From NCBI GenBank assembly GCA_015178975.1, contig WHVD01000054.1:248001-312000 (forward strand): a stretch of 64,000 bases of DNA, read 5' to 3'. The stretch is from Hysterangium stoloniferum (taxonomy: Eukaryota > Basidiomycota > Agaricomycetes > Hysterangiales > Hysterangiaceae). The notes under the pieces were generated by a model. The model was not told the origin of the DNA. It searched no databases and worked only from the letters and a program-made list of their open reading frames with translations. How positions within the stretch are numbered: position 1 is the first letter of the stretch; every line of letters begins with the position of its first letter. Of the stretch, positions 24,070 through 36,400 are shown piece by piece. Position numbers and translations under genes: made by a program.

Positions 24070-25883
24070 ATGTCTGTCTTTCGGGAGTCCAGCGTGATTG
24101 TAATCGAGACCAGCAAGCGGAATATCAGAGCAGGTGTAGGCCTAGGTGACTTCCTACGTGCACCATCTATCGTTCGTACTATATATACCGTTATATCCAC
24201 GATGGCTCGCTGACTAGACGCCGACCATTTCGTAGGAACTCCGGGCTTGTGTAGGTCTCCGCAAAAACGCGTCTACATCTAGACTACCCTCAACCGTAGA
24301 AGATGGTGAGATTATTTAACGTCAGCTTTTTTCGCGAAATGCTAATTTAGTTGAACTGCAGTAGAGGATGATGTGGACATGAACGCTGCTGATGCTAACG
24401 GCTGCAAAACAGGAACTGCCTATATCTCCCGTACACGACGTCGTCGCCCAGTCCCCGACGCAAAAGTATCCGACTATCTTGTCGGAACACCTTTAGATGA
24501 TGCCATAGCGGCTGGAGAGAACATAGAAGTATTCTGGCCGTTCGAGGAAGGAGACGACATCCGCTGTTGGGCTCAGGTCGAGGCACTATGGCAACTATCT
24601 TATGCTATTATCATTTTTGATGGTTGCTCATACAGGACACTTTAGGAAGCACTTGCTCTTCACCCGCTTGCAATTGCGCAGAAAACAAAATGAATCGCCA
24701 GTCGCACTCTCCGTTCCATCGTCTTACTCTCGAAAGACTCATGAGCTTCTAGCTCAGCTATTCTTTGAACGATTTAATGTCCCAGGATTCATGCTAGTTG
24801 AGCGGCCATTAATGCAACTTTTTGCCAGCAACGCTCTTCACGGCGTCGTCATAGACATATCGCATGCCGACACTACGATCACTCCCATAATCGACTCTAT
24901 GGTACAGCATGTCAATGAAATCCACCTCGATATTGGCATCAGAGATTGTGAAGTGTATCTTGCAAACATACTTCGCTCGCATCAATCACTAGTCACCGCA
25001 TTATCTGAGGGAGAGTCTTACACCGAAGATCAGTTAGGCGCTCAAATATTGGAGTTAGTACAGCTCCTGTGGCGTGATGGTTTCGTAAAAGTGCCTTCCG
25101 ATGGAGAAACTGCCCAAGTCGACGACGACGAGGGAATAACAAACATCGCTGCTCTGCTCGTTGCTGGCAAGGAAAAGACACTAATTGAGGCCGGGACGAA
25201 GAAGAAAGCGACCGCTAAACAGACACAGGCTGAACGAGATCGAGAGCGAGAAATTGCCGCACTTGATCTCGTCCAGGTTGAGTTCAAAGGCAGAACGCTC
25301 ACTCTTGGAAAGGAACGACATCGGTTTTGCGAGCCATTATTTGATCCGGAATTGCTGGATTCATTGCCTTCTGCCAAGAAGGACGCGTTGGATCAGATTA
25401 TGCCTTTGCAAGAGGGTGTTCATATGGCAGTCAGAGGTCTCCCCATGGAACGCCGGTATTCTGTATGGAGTGGTGTCTTCATCTCTGGCGATATCACAAA
25501 TGGTGTCAAAGGTGCGTTCTTATAGTATTATGTGAGACAATACCGGGTGACCTAAACAATCTTTAGGCTTGGGACCGGCTCTTTACTCGCGCTTATACCC
25601 TTATCTTTTCACTGAGCAAGGGGGTAATAAACATGCACAGGTGTTAAAAATGCCGGAATATTTTGGGGATTTCCGTGACAAAGGAGACGGTCTCGCGGCG
25701 TTCCTGGGGACTAGCATCGTCGCCAAGGTACTACTCATTCTTATCCGTAATAGAATCTATCATGCATAGCTTTCTTCACAGGTCGCGTTCAGTGAGCCAG
25801 CAGGCAAAACCTACTTATCAAAAGCGGATTATGCCGCTTTTGGACCTCGTGCAATTCTTGATTTTTCCCCTGCCATGTATTGA
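24070..25883 (+). CDS. ARP9: Actin-related protein, Arp9-like
   Basis: An actin-fold protein resembling the Arp9-type subunit of fungal SWI/SNF and RSC remodelers. Exon 1 reads MSVFRESSVIVIETSKRNIR, then AGVGLGDFLRAPSI. Later exons give the conserved EALWKHLLFTRLQLRRKQ, a SYSRKTHELLAQLFFERFNV segment (the actin-like hinge), FEEGDDIRCWAQV, RHRFCEPLFDPELL, and the C-terminal ALYSRLYPYLF and FLGTSIVAKVAF. An acidic then Lys-rich insert interrupts the actin core, as is common in nuclear ARPs. The intron at 24591-24645 begins GCAACT, and keeping the conserved EALWKH requires this GC donor. The exact ARP class is less certain than the fold. Confidence 0.75.
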
Positions 25884-25997
25884 CGTATAATTCTCAACAC
25901 AATAATTATGTTCTATTGTATGTGTTTGTATGCCAAATAATCGCTGAACAAAACATGTGTTATATTAAAAAAATGTACACATTGCACCGTACAAATC

Positions 25998-27984
25998 CTA
26001 CTTCTTGGTCCGTTTTTTCTTTGAGGATGACGGCGGTATTACTATTGATCCACCTGCGGCTTCTTCAAGTCCCCCCTCTTGTTCAACCTTGTTCTTAACA
26101 TCCAGATATATCATGACATCCCTTAGCTGCTCTTCTAGATCCTTCATGCGCGTCTCCAAGGCGGCCTTTTCTTGATGTGCAGTGGTTGCTTTCTCTTTCA
26201 TAACCTGCAAGTTCTTCCACATCCCCTGGCTGACAGCTCTTTCTTCCTTCAACTCCTTCTCCAATGTTTTCGCCACTTCGGTCAACTTATCCACCTTCTT
26301 ATCCATTTTTACTCTTTCCCTCGTCATTTCCTCCCTCAACACGTCTTCCTGCTTCCTTCGCCTTTCATCCTCTTCCCTCTCGGCTTCTCTTCGCGCTTCC
26401 AGATCTTTCTCCAGTAGAGTGATCTTCTCACGTGCAGACACCAGCAGTTGTTCTACGTGCGCTTTCTCCTCCTCGTAATGGTTCCGCTGGGAGTCCATCG
26501 TCGACTTCAACAGATATGAGTATTCGATACCAATGGCCTCCATCTTCTCCGCATTCATCGTATCGGTAGGGCCAGGACCTAGTCGTGAGCCGTTGGAATC
26601 ATTGATATTCATTGTAGCTGAAGGAAGCTCCACTAGTTTTCCATCTGCTTTATTCTGAATCAGACGATGCACATATCCATCGCCCGCATAGTCCCACACT
26701 CGCTGTGTTTCGAGCTCCAAAGAGTATAGGTGTGTTGTTAATTGATAATGCGCGTGTGCGTGAGCGCGTCCATAGCGTCCACAGCCAACATTACCGCAGA
26801 TGAGACATATCCACAGGTTTGTCGTCGAGGAACAGTCGAAGCAGACTGAGAGCGAGGGACCTCTATTCTCGACTGAGGAGCGTCGGGTAGGATGTGAGGT
26901 CAAGAGAGTTTGAGAATATCGACAGACGGGGCATCTGCGCACATGAACATAAAATAGATGAAAAATGATTTAAAGACTGTACCTGCTATCACCCCACTTA
27001 CTCAAGCATGCACAATGAAAAGTATGTGAACACGGCACCGTAACAAGTCCTGTTACCGATGCGTCCATGCGTTCCAGGCACACGGGGCATGTTGGAAGTT
27101 CATGCATACTACTCTGAGCAATGGCTAGGCGAGAAATGGCGAGCGATGTGGCGTCATTGGCTTCAATCTCTACCGAGAGAACGTTCACGACGTGACATAT
27201 CTCGGGCTTTGATGACTTGGTCAGGAACACCATTCAACAGAAACCAAAATATCCAGATACCTCCATCGCATTGAACTCTTTCCCATTGTATTCCGCAGCA
27301 AAGTCTCTAGCGTCCTCCGTTGTCCTAAATTTGATAACTACCATGGACCGATTAGGCAAGGAATCCCTGGTGCATGGGATTAACCTCTCTGCCACCGTGC
27401 TCCGGGTAGACTCACCTTATCATCCTTAAATGTGCCATACTCTCAGCGGCAGGGGCAACAAATGTCAAAAAATCAGACGGCGTCATATGAGACGGAACAG
27501 CAAGAACAGCAAGAATTGTGCCGTCGCCAGATTCCTTCGTCGAGACAGAGGGTTGTGTATCACCCGCTTCGCCGACCTCGACATATGTATCTGACCGGTA
27601 CACATGTACGACACCCTCTGGCAACTCAGCCGTACCAGTCTGCATAGATTTCTCCAAAAATCTCGCCGTTGCCGGCCCGGATTTCTCGTCTCCTCACAAC
27701 GACATGAAATCGATCGTAGGAATCATAAAACGTGAATAGGACTTACAACGGTTCATCCCCGACATATTTTCTTCCTTCGAGGTATCTATCTGTTTACAAT
27801 CGGCCCAATCAACACTGATTGGTCCAAACCTCCAATCGTTCGTGGTCTTTCCTGTTTTGACCTTCCCGTTCTTACTCGATTCGGGCTGTTTGCGAGATGG
27901 GAATTTGTCAAAAAGATATTTAGGCCTGAATATTGCGGAATCGTCAGACTGAGAGAGACGCAGGAAGATATGATACGAGTTCAT
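25998..27984 (-). CDS. ETP1: BRAP2/ETP1-type RING finger, ZnF-UBP E3 ligase
   Basis: A probable cytoplasmic ubiquitin ligase of the BRCA1-associated protein 2 family. The N-terminal exons (from MNSYHIFLRLSQ) form the BRAP2 RRM-like part. Next comes a RING: CPVCLERMD, then CSHTFHCACLSKW, and CPVCR after the intron. A UBP zinc finger follows (CFDCSSTTNLWICLICGNVG, then CGRYGRAHAHAHYQLTTHLY). The last third is a long charged coiled coil (KMDKKVDKLTEVAKTLEKEL) ending in a basic KKKRTKK tail. This domain order is diagnostic for BRAP2. The long 3' exon is 25998-26942. Confidence 0.92.
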
Positions 27985-29002
27985 GTCATGGTCACTCGTT
28001 CAGCAGCGTAGGGATGTGTGACCAGTGGGCTGTCACGGTGGCGGGACGATTGAAGCTTAATTAAATTCATGGTTCGGCAACGATTGGGGCAATGCTGGCA
28101 AACTGATGGATACCAAACAACTAGGGTACCAACGGCGTCACCCCTAGCCGACCGTGATCAGTTTCATTCATTTCGCCGTCTATCATTCACTATTTCATAA
28201 TACCCCGCCTCACGCGGCAACAAGAAAGGTTTAGTACTGTGAGAAAACATGTACTTATGAATATATGCACAAAGGCAACCACCCGTCTCCTGCGCAGTCG
28301 TCACCTGGTGAATAGGGATCAATGGGATCTCACTGATCAGTAAGCCTCTGCCCAATGGCAAAGGGATCCCTTTCTTGGTGATTTCATACACTGTCCTTAC
28401 TCTCATAGTGGAATATACACCATAAGTAGAACCCCCTTTCTGTAGTCTTTATATTGTTATCAGAGCACACGGCACTAGCGAAACTTACATAGTCGCACAG
28501 AGGGCTATTATTGATTAACGTTCATACTGGAAGTCAGGAGACCTTCTGTACGCTAGTCCCGCTAAAATCTGGACTTCCACGACGCATTTTGCGGTTCATG
28601 CAGAACTCGTGGACAATCGTAAGGTACCCACTGTAACGTGGGGAATAGACTCAATGAAAGGGAGAATGCTTAGCTTTTTGTCTGTCAAACTCCCGAGTTA
28701 CCGCTCGCTTCAAACCCATTGTCGTTGCTTGAACAGGACAAGGGCGTATGTGGGTCCATCTTCGCTCATATCTAACCTCCGCGTGGCATCCTCGTGGCAC
28801 TGCCGATCGCCTACAGACGCCCATAGGCCTTCTACTTTTCTTCCAAGATAGGCCATTGTTCGATCTACGACCCGTCCCCCTGACCATATATAAAGTACCC
28901 CGTCTTCTAATCTTTTTTTTCTCCCCATCTTCCCCCCTCCGTTGTATCCTGCAATAAAACTTCCCTTCACACCTTTCCCTTCCCTGTATCTTTCAATTCA
29001 AC
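27985..29002. other. Long intergenic region upstream of the small C-rich gene
   Basis: About 1 kb with only short, unconvincing ORFs. The right end looks like a strong promoter: a TATA box at about 28885-28895, followed by a T/C-rich tract at about 28901-28950 and a leader reaching the ATG at 29003. I saw no tRNA or repeat in it. The left part should include the BRAP2 promoter. Confidence 0.5.
28885..28895 (+). promoter_or_regulatory. TATA box of the small C-rich gene
   Basis: The sequence CATATATAAAG lies about 110 bp upstream of the ATG at 29003. A long pyrimidine tract follows. This arrangement is typical of highly transcribed fungal genes. Confidence 0.6.
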
Positions 29003-29401
29003 ATGAACAGTGGTTCTTTTGCCGTTGCCATCGTCCGTCACGAAGTTGTCCTCGTGCAGTGTATGTCGACCGCGAAAAACCTGTGGACAAGGTCGAAAAC
29101 TGACGCTTTCCTCCCCGCAGTATCCCGCACACCCAGCTCCCACGAGCGCAACGTTGACGTTGTCCCATTCCGTCACTTTGGGCATCGCACATTCCTCGCC
29201 GACTCGTCCATGTCGCGCACCCGCATACCCACCACCAATCTTCTCAGCATCCTTCCCACCGACGCTGAGCGCTGTCCCATCTCAGGCATGCTCGAGCTCC
29301 CTGAAAACGCGTACGGGCAGTACGCAGAAAACATCAAGCACCATCAGCGCAGACTCTCCCATGTCTGGAGCGCGATGCCCTTCCGCGTCAACTTCGCCTG
29401 A
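29003..29401 (+). CDS. Small conserved-looking protein of unknown function
   Basis: I do not recognise this protein. It starts MNSGSFAVAIVRHEVVLVQ. A GTATGT...CCCCGCAG intron of 60 nt (about 29061-29120) then gives a second exon ending HVWSAMPFRVNFA. Spliced, it is about 112 residues. The intron is a multiple of three without a stop, so retaining it would insert 20 residues. Most codons in exon 2 end in C or G, unlike the neighbouring genes, and this together with the TATA and pyrimidine promoter suggests high expression. There is no signal peptide or membrane segment. An overlapping ORF in another frame (29010-29525) lacks this codon bias. Confidence 0.65.
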   Translation: MNSGSFAVAIVRHEVVLVQCMSTAKNLWTRSKTDAFLPAVSRTPSSHERNVDVVPFRHFGHRTFLADSSMSRTRIPTTNLLSILPTDAERCPISGMLELPENAYGQYAENIKHHQRRLSHVWSAMPFRVNFA

Positions 29402-29924
29402 AAAAGCCCGCTATCCATACCCCGGTACCATACATGCATACTGTCCTATGCTCATGCCCGCTTCACTCTTTGGCCATGCCATCGGTTCCATCTTCGCATT
29501 CATTCGCGATGGTCACATCGCATAAAACAGATTTTATCAGGTTACTCGCTCTCCCAATCGCCAGCAGTCTCATGTAGCACTATATCTCGCACACTGTATC
29601 ATTCTACCTCGGGCTAGACCCTACTTCTCCACCACCCGATTTTGTATCCCATGCCTATCGAGGTCTCGTTGATTTTTACTCTTTACCTACGATTAGAGAC
29701 ATTGATCCACACTATCTTTTTTTTTTTAATACAATTTATAAAACCTGCAATCAGAGTCCATGCTCTCATCAATAATTGTGTTCTAAGCCAACGGTAAGGT
29801 GGTTTGCAGTTTCTCTGTCAGTACCATCCACATATCCAATAATAAAAATCTTACAACATAACCTCGTCTACAGTAAAACAAATTAGTGTCGCCGAAAAGA
29901 TCACCTCTACTTCCTCAATCCTCT
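29402..29924. other. Convergent 3' region
   Basis: Spacer between the stops of the small C-rich gene (+) and condensin BRN1 (-). It contains a T run near 29721 and AATAAA-like sequence near 29840, consistent with overlapping 3' ends. No gene is seen. Confidence 0.45.
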
Positions 29925-32798
29925 TTAGGCCGCGGGAGTCGCATCAGGGTCCCGATACACCTTCAAACCCCACAAATTGCCCACTTTCTTCTTTTCCTCT
30001 TCATCGCCTATCCCCCCAGTGGTTTCCTCCCGACCCGATACCTCAATTTTCAATCCCTGCTCGTTGGCAAGATGAAGGAGACATATGAAGCAGAAACTCG
30101 TGCTAATCTCCTCCAACTTCTCCTTCGGATAAGAGTCTCGCAAACCCGTGACGACGTTCTCGAATACACGCGGCTCTGATGGATCTGTAGGCTCTACTTT
30201 GTCCTATTTGTGGCGCCCTCGATCAATGCTAGTGCTCAAGCATAGAGAAACCATTGACTGACCATGCTGACATCCCCCTCGTTGCCCTCATCCGTCCCAT
30301 GGTCTACAACGATGTTAAGACCTTTCCAGATATTTTCCTTCAACTTCCGTACATCGACGCGCTTCGCCCGCTTGGCATAGTTCACAAATTCGGGGCGGAT
30401 GCGCCGACCCTGGCCTTGGGTTGCGGCAAGAAGGTCCTGATCTTCTGCCACTGAGAGGACTGCTCCACCCTCGTCGTCGTCAAAGCCTGGCCCATCGCCG
30501 TAATCGTCATCATCGTGGAAGAACTGCGTGTTGAAGGGGATGGCGCCATCATCTGCAGCTGAGACACCGGCAAAAGTCCTCAGTTTTTGCGTCCCTTCTT
30601 TTCTTTAACAGTGGAAGGTGCTTACTCTCGTCAGCATCATCTCGTAACCCCGCCGCCTGGTCTGCCGCCGCCTGAGCCCAAAAGTTCTCGTCAACCTCCC
30701 CGTCCCCTTCATTGATCTTCACTCTATATCCCCTCATCTTCAGCTATTTGCGCCAACAAATTCAGCATACATCGCCAAAAAAGCTGAAACTTGAGAAAGA
30801 ACTTACTGAGAACTTAGGCTTTAAAAACAGAGTTACAAGCTGCCGGCTTGAGAAGTGCATATCATCTGGCAATGTCTGATCATTTTTCTTCTCTTGTTCC
30901 TTCTTTTTGGTTTTTCGGAGGTTGATCCCGGCACCACGGCCAGTGACTGGGGCAAAGAGGTCTTTCAATGATGTCTCAAATGGCACAGAGAAGTCGATTT
31001 TGAAGGCCTCCTTTTTATCGCGCTTCGTCTTGGGGGCAGGGGCTTCCGCTGCGGGATCGACTAGAGTTTTTGTATAATAGATAAATAATTCGGCTGACGT
31101 ATAAATCACCAACCTTTTCGTACAGGCTTTCGCAGTTTCCAATGTTCGGGGCCAGCCCAATTCTTGAGGAAATTCTGGTCAAAGTAGTCCATCATGCCGC
31201 CGTCTCCTTCTGTGCTTGTCATTGCCATGACAAGATCCCTCTCATTCGGTATGCGTCGAGGATCAAATGGCTCATATGCGCCAGTTGGTCGCACATCAGC
31301 CTCGCTACCTTGTTCATGTGTCGAGGCGTGCTCGCCACCGTCGTGGGCCATATCATCTCCATCGACACCGATCCCTCTGTAATCGTCTTGAACGGCCTGA
31401 TCGCCGACGAAGAAGTCTTCCACAGGAGCATCATCACCCGCTATCTCTCCCCCCTCATCACCCATCGGATAATCGGCACTGAAGTCCCCTGCAATGGATT
31501 CATCATCATTGTCATGTGTGAGGTAGGCTGTATCGAGGACGGTGACATCATTAAAGTCAAAGACATCTTTCTCAAAAGAGAACTCTTCTAGGGAGTGTGA
31601 AATTGCTTTGTCGTCCAATAGATTCAAGGAAGGAAGGAATTCCTCTGTGTTATTACGAGGAAAATTATCAATCAATCGATCGATCATTTCAGCGTACTAC
31701 TGACTACTCACTTCTTAAGAAACTCAAATCTACAGGATCCTCGGCCTCTTGGGGATCCTCTTCATCATCCTCGGCCCCCGCACCTGCGGAGTCACCCGCA
31801 TCAAAGACAACTCGGAGACTACCACCTAACCCTAACGCTAGATGATTCATCAACAAGCCTTGCGCGCCACTCTCGTCGAAGTCCGCGCATGTCTTTTTGA
31901 ACAATGGGTCGACAGTAAACTCTAGCTCCAGTTTTTTCGTCCGCAGCTGTGCTGCATTCTTAGCTAACGTAGCTTCCGGGCGGTGGGCTTTTGCACGCTT
32001 TTTGGAGCCTTCTGCCCCGGGTTCAGCATCATCAGGATTTCCTGCGTCGGCCACGTCTCCTAAGCACATTACATCAATCTAGCTGTAACATATATATAAT
32101 ACTCGTGTAGATACTTACTCCCTTCACTTGCTAGATTGCTAACAAGCTTGAACGTTTCTGTTCCGACACTGTCGACACGACTTGTCCAAATCTTGACACA
32201 CCCGTCCAGAGTGCACGACGCCTTCTGGAAATTGATAGAATTATCCGTCACATTGCGCAGAAGGGACATGTCATGGAAATAGTCTATCAGGGCAAAGTTC
32301 CAAGAGTTTGTAGGGTTTATTTTCTAATAGCGAAAATTCATTAGTGTTGCTGGGTCAAGAAAATGCTCTGACATTGTCTGTAGCCATTTTCATCCATTCT
32401 TCAAAATTACTGCTCATGACGTCTAAAGGAACTTTGATGAGGGGAGCCTCCTCTACAACATCCAGCTGGTTCGCCCCCGCGTTTCGTCTCGGTGTTGCCT
32501 CGGCTTCTACTCGCACAGCAGCAGAGGCGGCGTCATCCATCGACAACCCCGCCAGCTTGCTGCTCTTTCTACGCCGCCTCTTCTCTGCCAAATCATCATT
32601 GATATCGACCGACTTGAGTGGTGTCCTTGGGTCGTCCGAATTGTCATTCAGCGGCACGAATGCGTCGCTGATACGCTTCTTCTTCACGGACTTTCCCTTC
32701 TTGGGACGCGGTGTATCCTCTGCTTCCGAGGGCTCCGAGTCCAAAGTATCTGCAGCATACGTGTTATTTTTACGAGGACGCGTTGGACGCGGCGACAT
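29925..32798 (-). CDS. BRN1: Condensin subunit 2 (barren / Brn1 kleisin)
   Basis: The kleisin of condensin, which bridges the Smc2-Smc4 heads for mitotic chromosome compaction. Exon 1 starts MSPRPTRPRKNNTYAADTLD and has a basic, Ser-rich N-tail with FVPLNDNSDDPRTPLKS, where phosphorylation is expected. Barren-family blocks follow: FEEWMKMATDNKINPTNSW, then SASCTLDGCVKIWTSRVDSV (first residue approximate), LEFTVDPLFKKTCADFDESG and GLLMNHLALG. A long acidic middle follows, then YEPFDPRRIPNERDLVMAM and MMDYFDQNFLKNWAGPEHWK. The C-terminus (KVYRDPDATPAA) ends at 29925. Several introns are read from GT/AG pairs. An ACGCGT and a CACGTG lie just upstream of the start. Confidence 0.92.
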
Positions 32799-33466
32799 GG
32801 CTGGGTACAGTTGTTGGTCTTGACTTTGAACAACGCGTGACGGTCACGTGTTTTTCTACTTTTTGATCATACTGCTGCTTAAACTCGTGCACTCCTTTCA
32901 CTGCTTTGAGTCGACGGATACTTTGAGCTGGCTGATGCCAACACACAAAGCCACGTCACTGGGACTAAATAATTCACCGGTCTCAACGGTTGCTCGATCT
33001 TCCTTAGAGTCTTCTGTCTTCTTTGTGTCATCTTTTATTCTACCCCACTGTTCTCTGTCTTTTCTATCCTGTCTTTTCTCTTCCGTCAATGTTTACAGTT
33101 GACTTTCGCCTCATGAAGACATATTTCAAATAAATAACCTAAATGAGCTACACAGCACCACGAGTGTACCGTATACAGCACTTGGGTCCAAATTTTCGAT
33201 CATAGAACCCTGCTGAAAAAATATATTATTACCGCATATATAAAAAGTTCCCAAGCCCAAGTTTGACTTGCAGTAGAGGGATGTCGGATAATTACATTTG
33301 GACTCCGCCATACGAATCCGCAATGAGCGCTTAAGGAATTGCGCCATCCGTTAGGATGCAAGAATTTATAAACCTGTTAAAAAACAGATGATCTCAAACT
33401 TTCTTTTGTCTTGGTCATTCTTCATAGTTTTGGTGTGATTTTGCTATTTGCTTGCTGTCTCTCGCA
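32799..33466. promoter_or_regulatory. Divergent region between BRN1 and MET5
   Basis: A 668-bp region upstream of both genes. It carries ACGCGT at 32833-32838 and GTCACGTG at 32843-32850, both within about 50 bp of the BRN1 start. A TTTATAAA-like TATA sequence lies near 33365, about 100 bp upstream of the MET5 ATG. In yeast, TCACGTG is the Cbf1/Met4 site of sulfur genes, but here it sits over 600 bp from MET5 and much closer to BRN1. No gene is supported in the interval. Confidence 0.45.
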
Positions 33467-36400
33467 ATGAATACAACGGCTCAACATGCTGTAGCTCGTG
33501 TGGCCACATTAGCCTCGGACCTGCTCGTAGATGCTCTCCCGAAGGCTCCCACCAAGTCTGTTTTTCAACATGGCTTTCCTAGCACTGCTGGTATAGTGAA
33601 CCTCCGTCATGGTGCCGATCTTGGGTCTGTAATCCTGTCAAAGTCGGATGCGGAGCTCATCTCTGTCACAATATCTTTCTCGAAGGATATACTCAGCAAT
33701 CTCATCCCACACATCACAGAGCTTTCATCACGACCAGTGGTTTTGCATGTCGCTGTGGATGATGATCTCTCAGGCGCACTGCTCCTACAGTCGTCGTTTC
33801 CATTCGTGTTGCATTCGGCTTCAGCTCAGCAGGCTCACGATCATGCCTTGCTCGCCTCTAGATTAGCCCGTCTGGAGCAGAAAGCCGTCTTGCATATTTT
33901 CCACGCGAGTGAATTTCCCGAGCATGTGTCAGAAGTTGACGCCACGAAGGTTAAGCCGTTTTTGAGAGCGGAGCGTCGCCGATCACGCACATCATCGGTC
34001 CTAAACGGTTCGAACGGTATCCATAATCTAAAAGGACACACTGGAAATGGCGTAGCGAATGGGAACGGTCATGGCAGTAGTATTACCCCTCCCTCGCCTT
34101 CATCCCCCACATTATCTCACCCGGAAACGGACTCGCCACTTTTTGATGCCTATGAGTCCGCCTCTTTCGATACGCTCTCCCTCATACGTAGGGCCCTCCC
34201 CCCTCTCACATACTCGGGTCCTCCACGGCCATCCACTCTCCTATGCACACTCGGCCAGACTTCCATAGATAGCAAAGTCCTTTCCCACTTAGACACTGTT
34301 GGTTCATTGCAAATTTCCCTCCTTTCTCCTCTCCCAGCTTCGAAGATCCGTGGGCGAATCCCATCGTCTGTGTCGCATATATTCGTTCTTGAACAGATCA
34401 GACAATGGTCCACAAAATATACGCCCCTTTTCCTGGATATTGTCACTGCTGTGCAGGTCCGCTCCCCGAGGCCCATTGTACAAGCCGGCACTATTGGACC
34501 GTATCACCATTCTGAATCACCCAGCCATTTTCAGCTTCAGAAACTTGTATATGCACAGGTCTCAGAACACATTCATATTGGGCCCAAGTTTCCCACTCCC
34601 GGCCCCGAAATAACTCACGTTGAAGTCCCACCACAAGAGTCAGCATATACGAAGATTCTCTTTGATCTCTTTGGCGAGAGACTGCAACTAGAAAACGCTC
34701 CCAACCAATTACCCCAGTATGGGGATGTCGCTACTCGTCCCGAATTCGCATTGGCGCGGGCTCAAGTCCAAGTTGAGGAGCGCGAACAGCTTGTACATGC
34801 CGTCCAGGATGCTTTGCGACCTGACGTATCGATATCACTTCCTAAAGAACTTGCAGTTCTTCTTGGTAAATGGCTAGTCGCAAAAGACGACGATACCCAG
34901 TCCCGCGTACTTGCGGACCAGATCATCCCCTTGCTCGAGTCGATTCCCACACTTTCTCATATATTCTCATTACGTATTCACTTTGCTTTACCTTCACGTT
35001 GGATAATCGGTTCAGACGCATGGTCTTACGATCTCGGCGCATCGGGTTTCCATCACCTCGTCTCGTCGAACTTAAACGTCAATCTCCTTTTACTCGATAC
35101 AATTCCCTATACACGTCGTGATTCGACCCCCGAGGCTCGTGTGAAGAAGGATGCGGGGCTCTACGCCATGAACCGGGGCAATGTGTTCGTAGCTAGCGTG
35201 GCTGTGTACTCCTCCTACGGTCAAGTTCTACAGGCACTCGTCGAGGCAGCTAAGTATCCAGGTCCCAGTGTAGTTTTGGCATATTTGCCGTACGAGTTCT
35301 CCGATAACGTGGATGCAGGTGCGCTCCAGGTGCTCAAGGAGACGAAGTTGGCGGTAGATGCCGGCTACTGGCCACTGTATCGTTGGGACCCGGCGAAGGA
35401 TCGGGATGGGAAGGATCCGTTCTCATTGGATTCAGAGGCTATCAAGGCGGACCTGCAGCAATTCCTCGATAGACAAAACCACTTGAGTCAACTTGTTCGA
35501 AGCACCCCAAGTTTTGCCTCGGAGCTTGTTGGCGGACTTGGTGAAACACTGAAGGAGGTCAGTTACCGCTTAGGCAGAGATACCCGCCAGTTATTGATTA
35601 TTTTCATTCTTTAAGGCCCGTAAGAAAAAGGCACAACAAGCGTATGACGAGCTCCTCAACTCTATGGATGGTCTTCCTTTACTTGTACTTTATGCGTCCG
35701 ACGGTGGCACCGCCGAAAAGATCGCGAAACGTCTCGCAATGCGAGGCAAAGCCCGTGGACTTGCCACGCGTGTTCAATCCTTCGACTCATTCGCCTTCGC
35801 CGACCTCGTCGAAGAATCCCACGTTGCTTTCATCACCTCCACTCAAGGTCAGGGTGAGCCTCCACAAAATGGACGAGATACCTTTAAGGCTATCAACGCT
35901 GCCATAGCGCGGGGAGAGACCCCTCTGACTTCACTCAAGTATTCTGTGTTCGGATTAGGTGACAGTCATTATTGGCCAAGGCCAGAAGACAAGCATTATT
36001 ATAACAAGCCAGGAAAAGATCTTGATGCGCGATTGTCTGCACTTGGGGCAGACCGTTTTGCAGATCTAGGCTTAGGAGACGATCAGGATGCGGACGGCCC
36101 ACAAACTGGTTATAAAGTTTGGGAGCCAATGGTTTGGAAAGCGCTCGGCGTGGATACTGTCGAAGTTTTAGAGGCTGAGCCGGAGGCGATCACAAATGAA
36201 CATATCAAGATTGCGAGTAAATTTCTCCGTGGCACGATTAAGGAAGGTCTTGAAGACACCAGCACTGGTGCTCTTGCTCCGTCTGACGGTCAGATCACGA
36301 AGTTCCATGGCATTTACGAGCAAGACGATCGCGATATCCGAGACGAACGTAAAGATCAAGGGTTGGAACCCGCGTTTGGGTTTATGATCCGTGTACGGAT

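Noticed and set aside
29010..29525. 171-codon ORF in another frame over the small C-rich gene
   Set aside because: It has Ser/Pro-rich shadow composition and lacks the coherent C-ending codon bias of the chosen frame.
32843..32850. CACGTG as a sulfur-regulation site for MET5
   Set aside because: It lies over 600 bp from MET5 but within 50 bp of BRN1, so assignment to MET5 is not supported.
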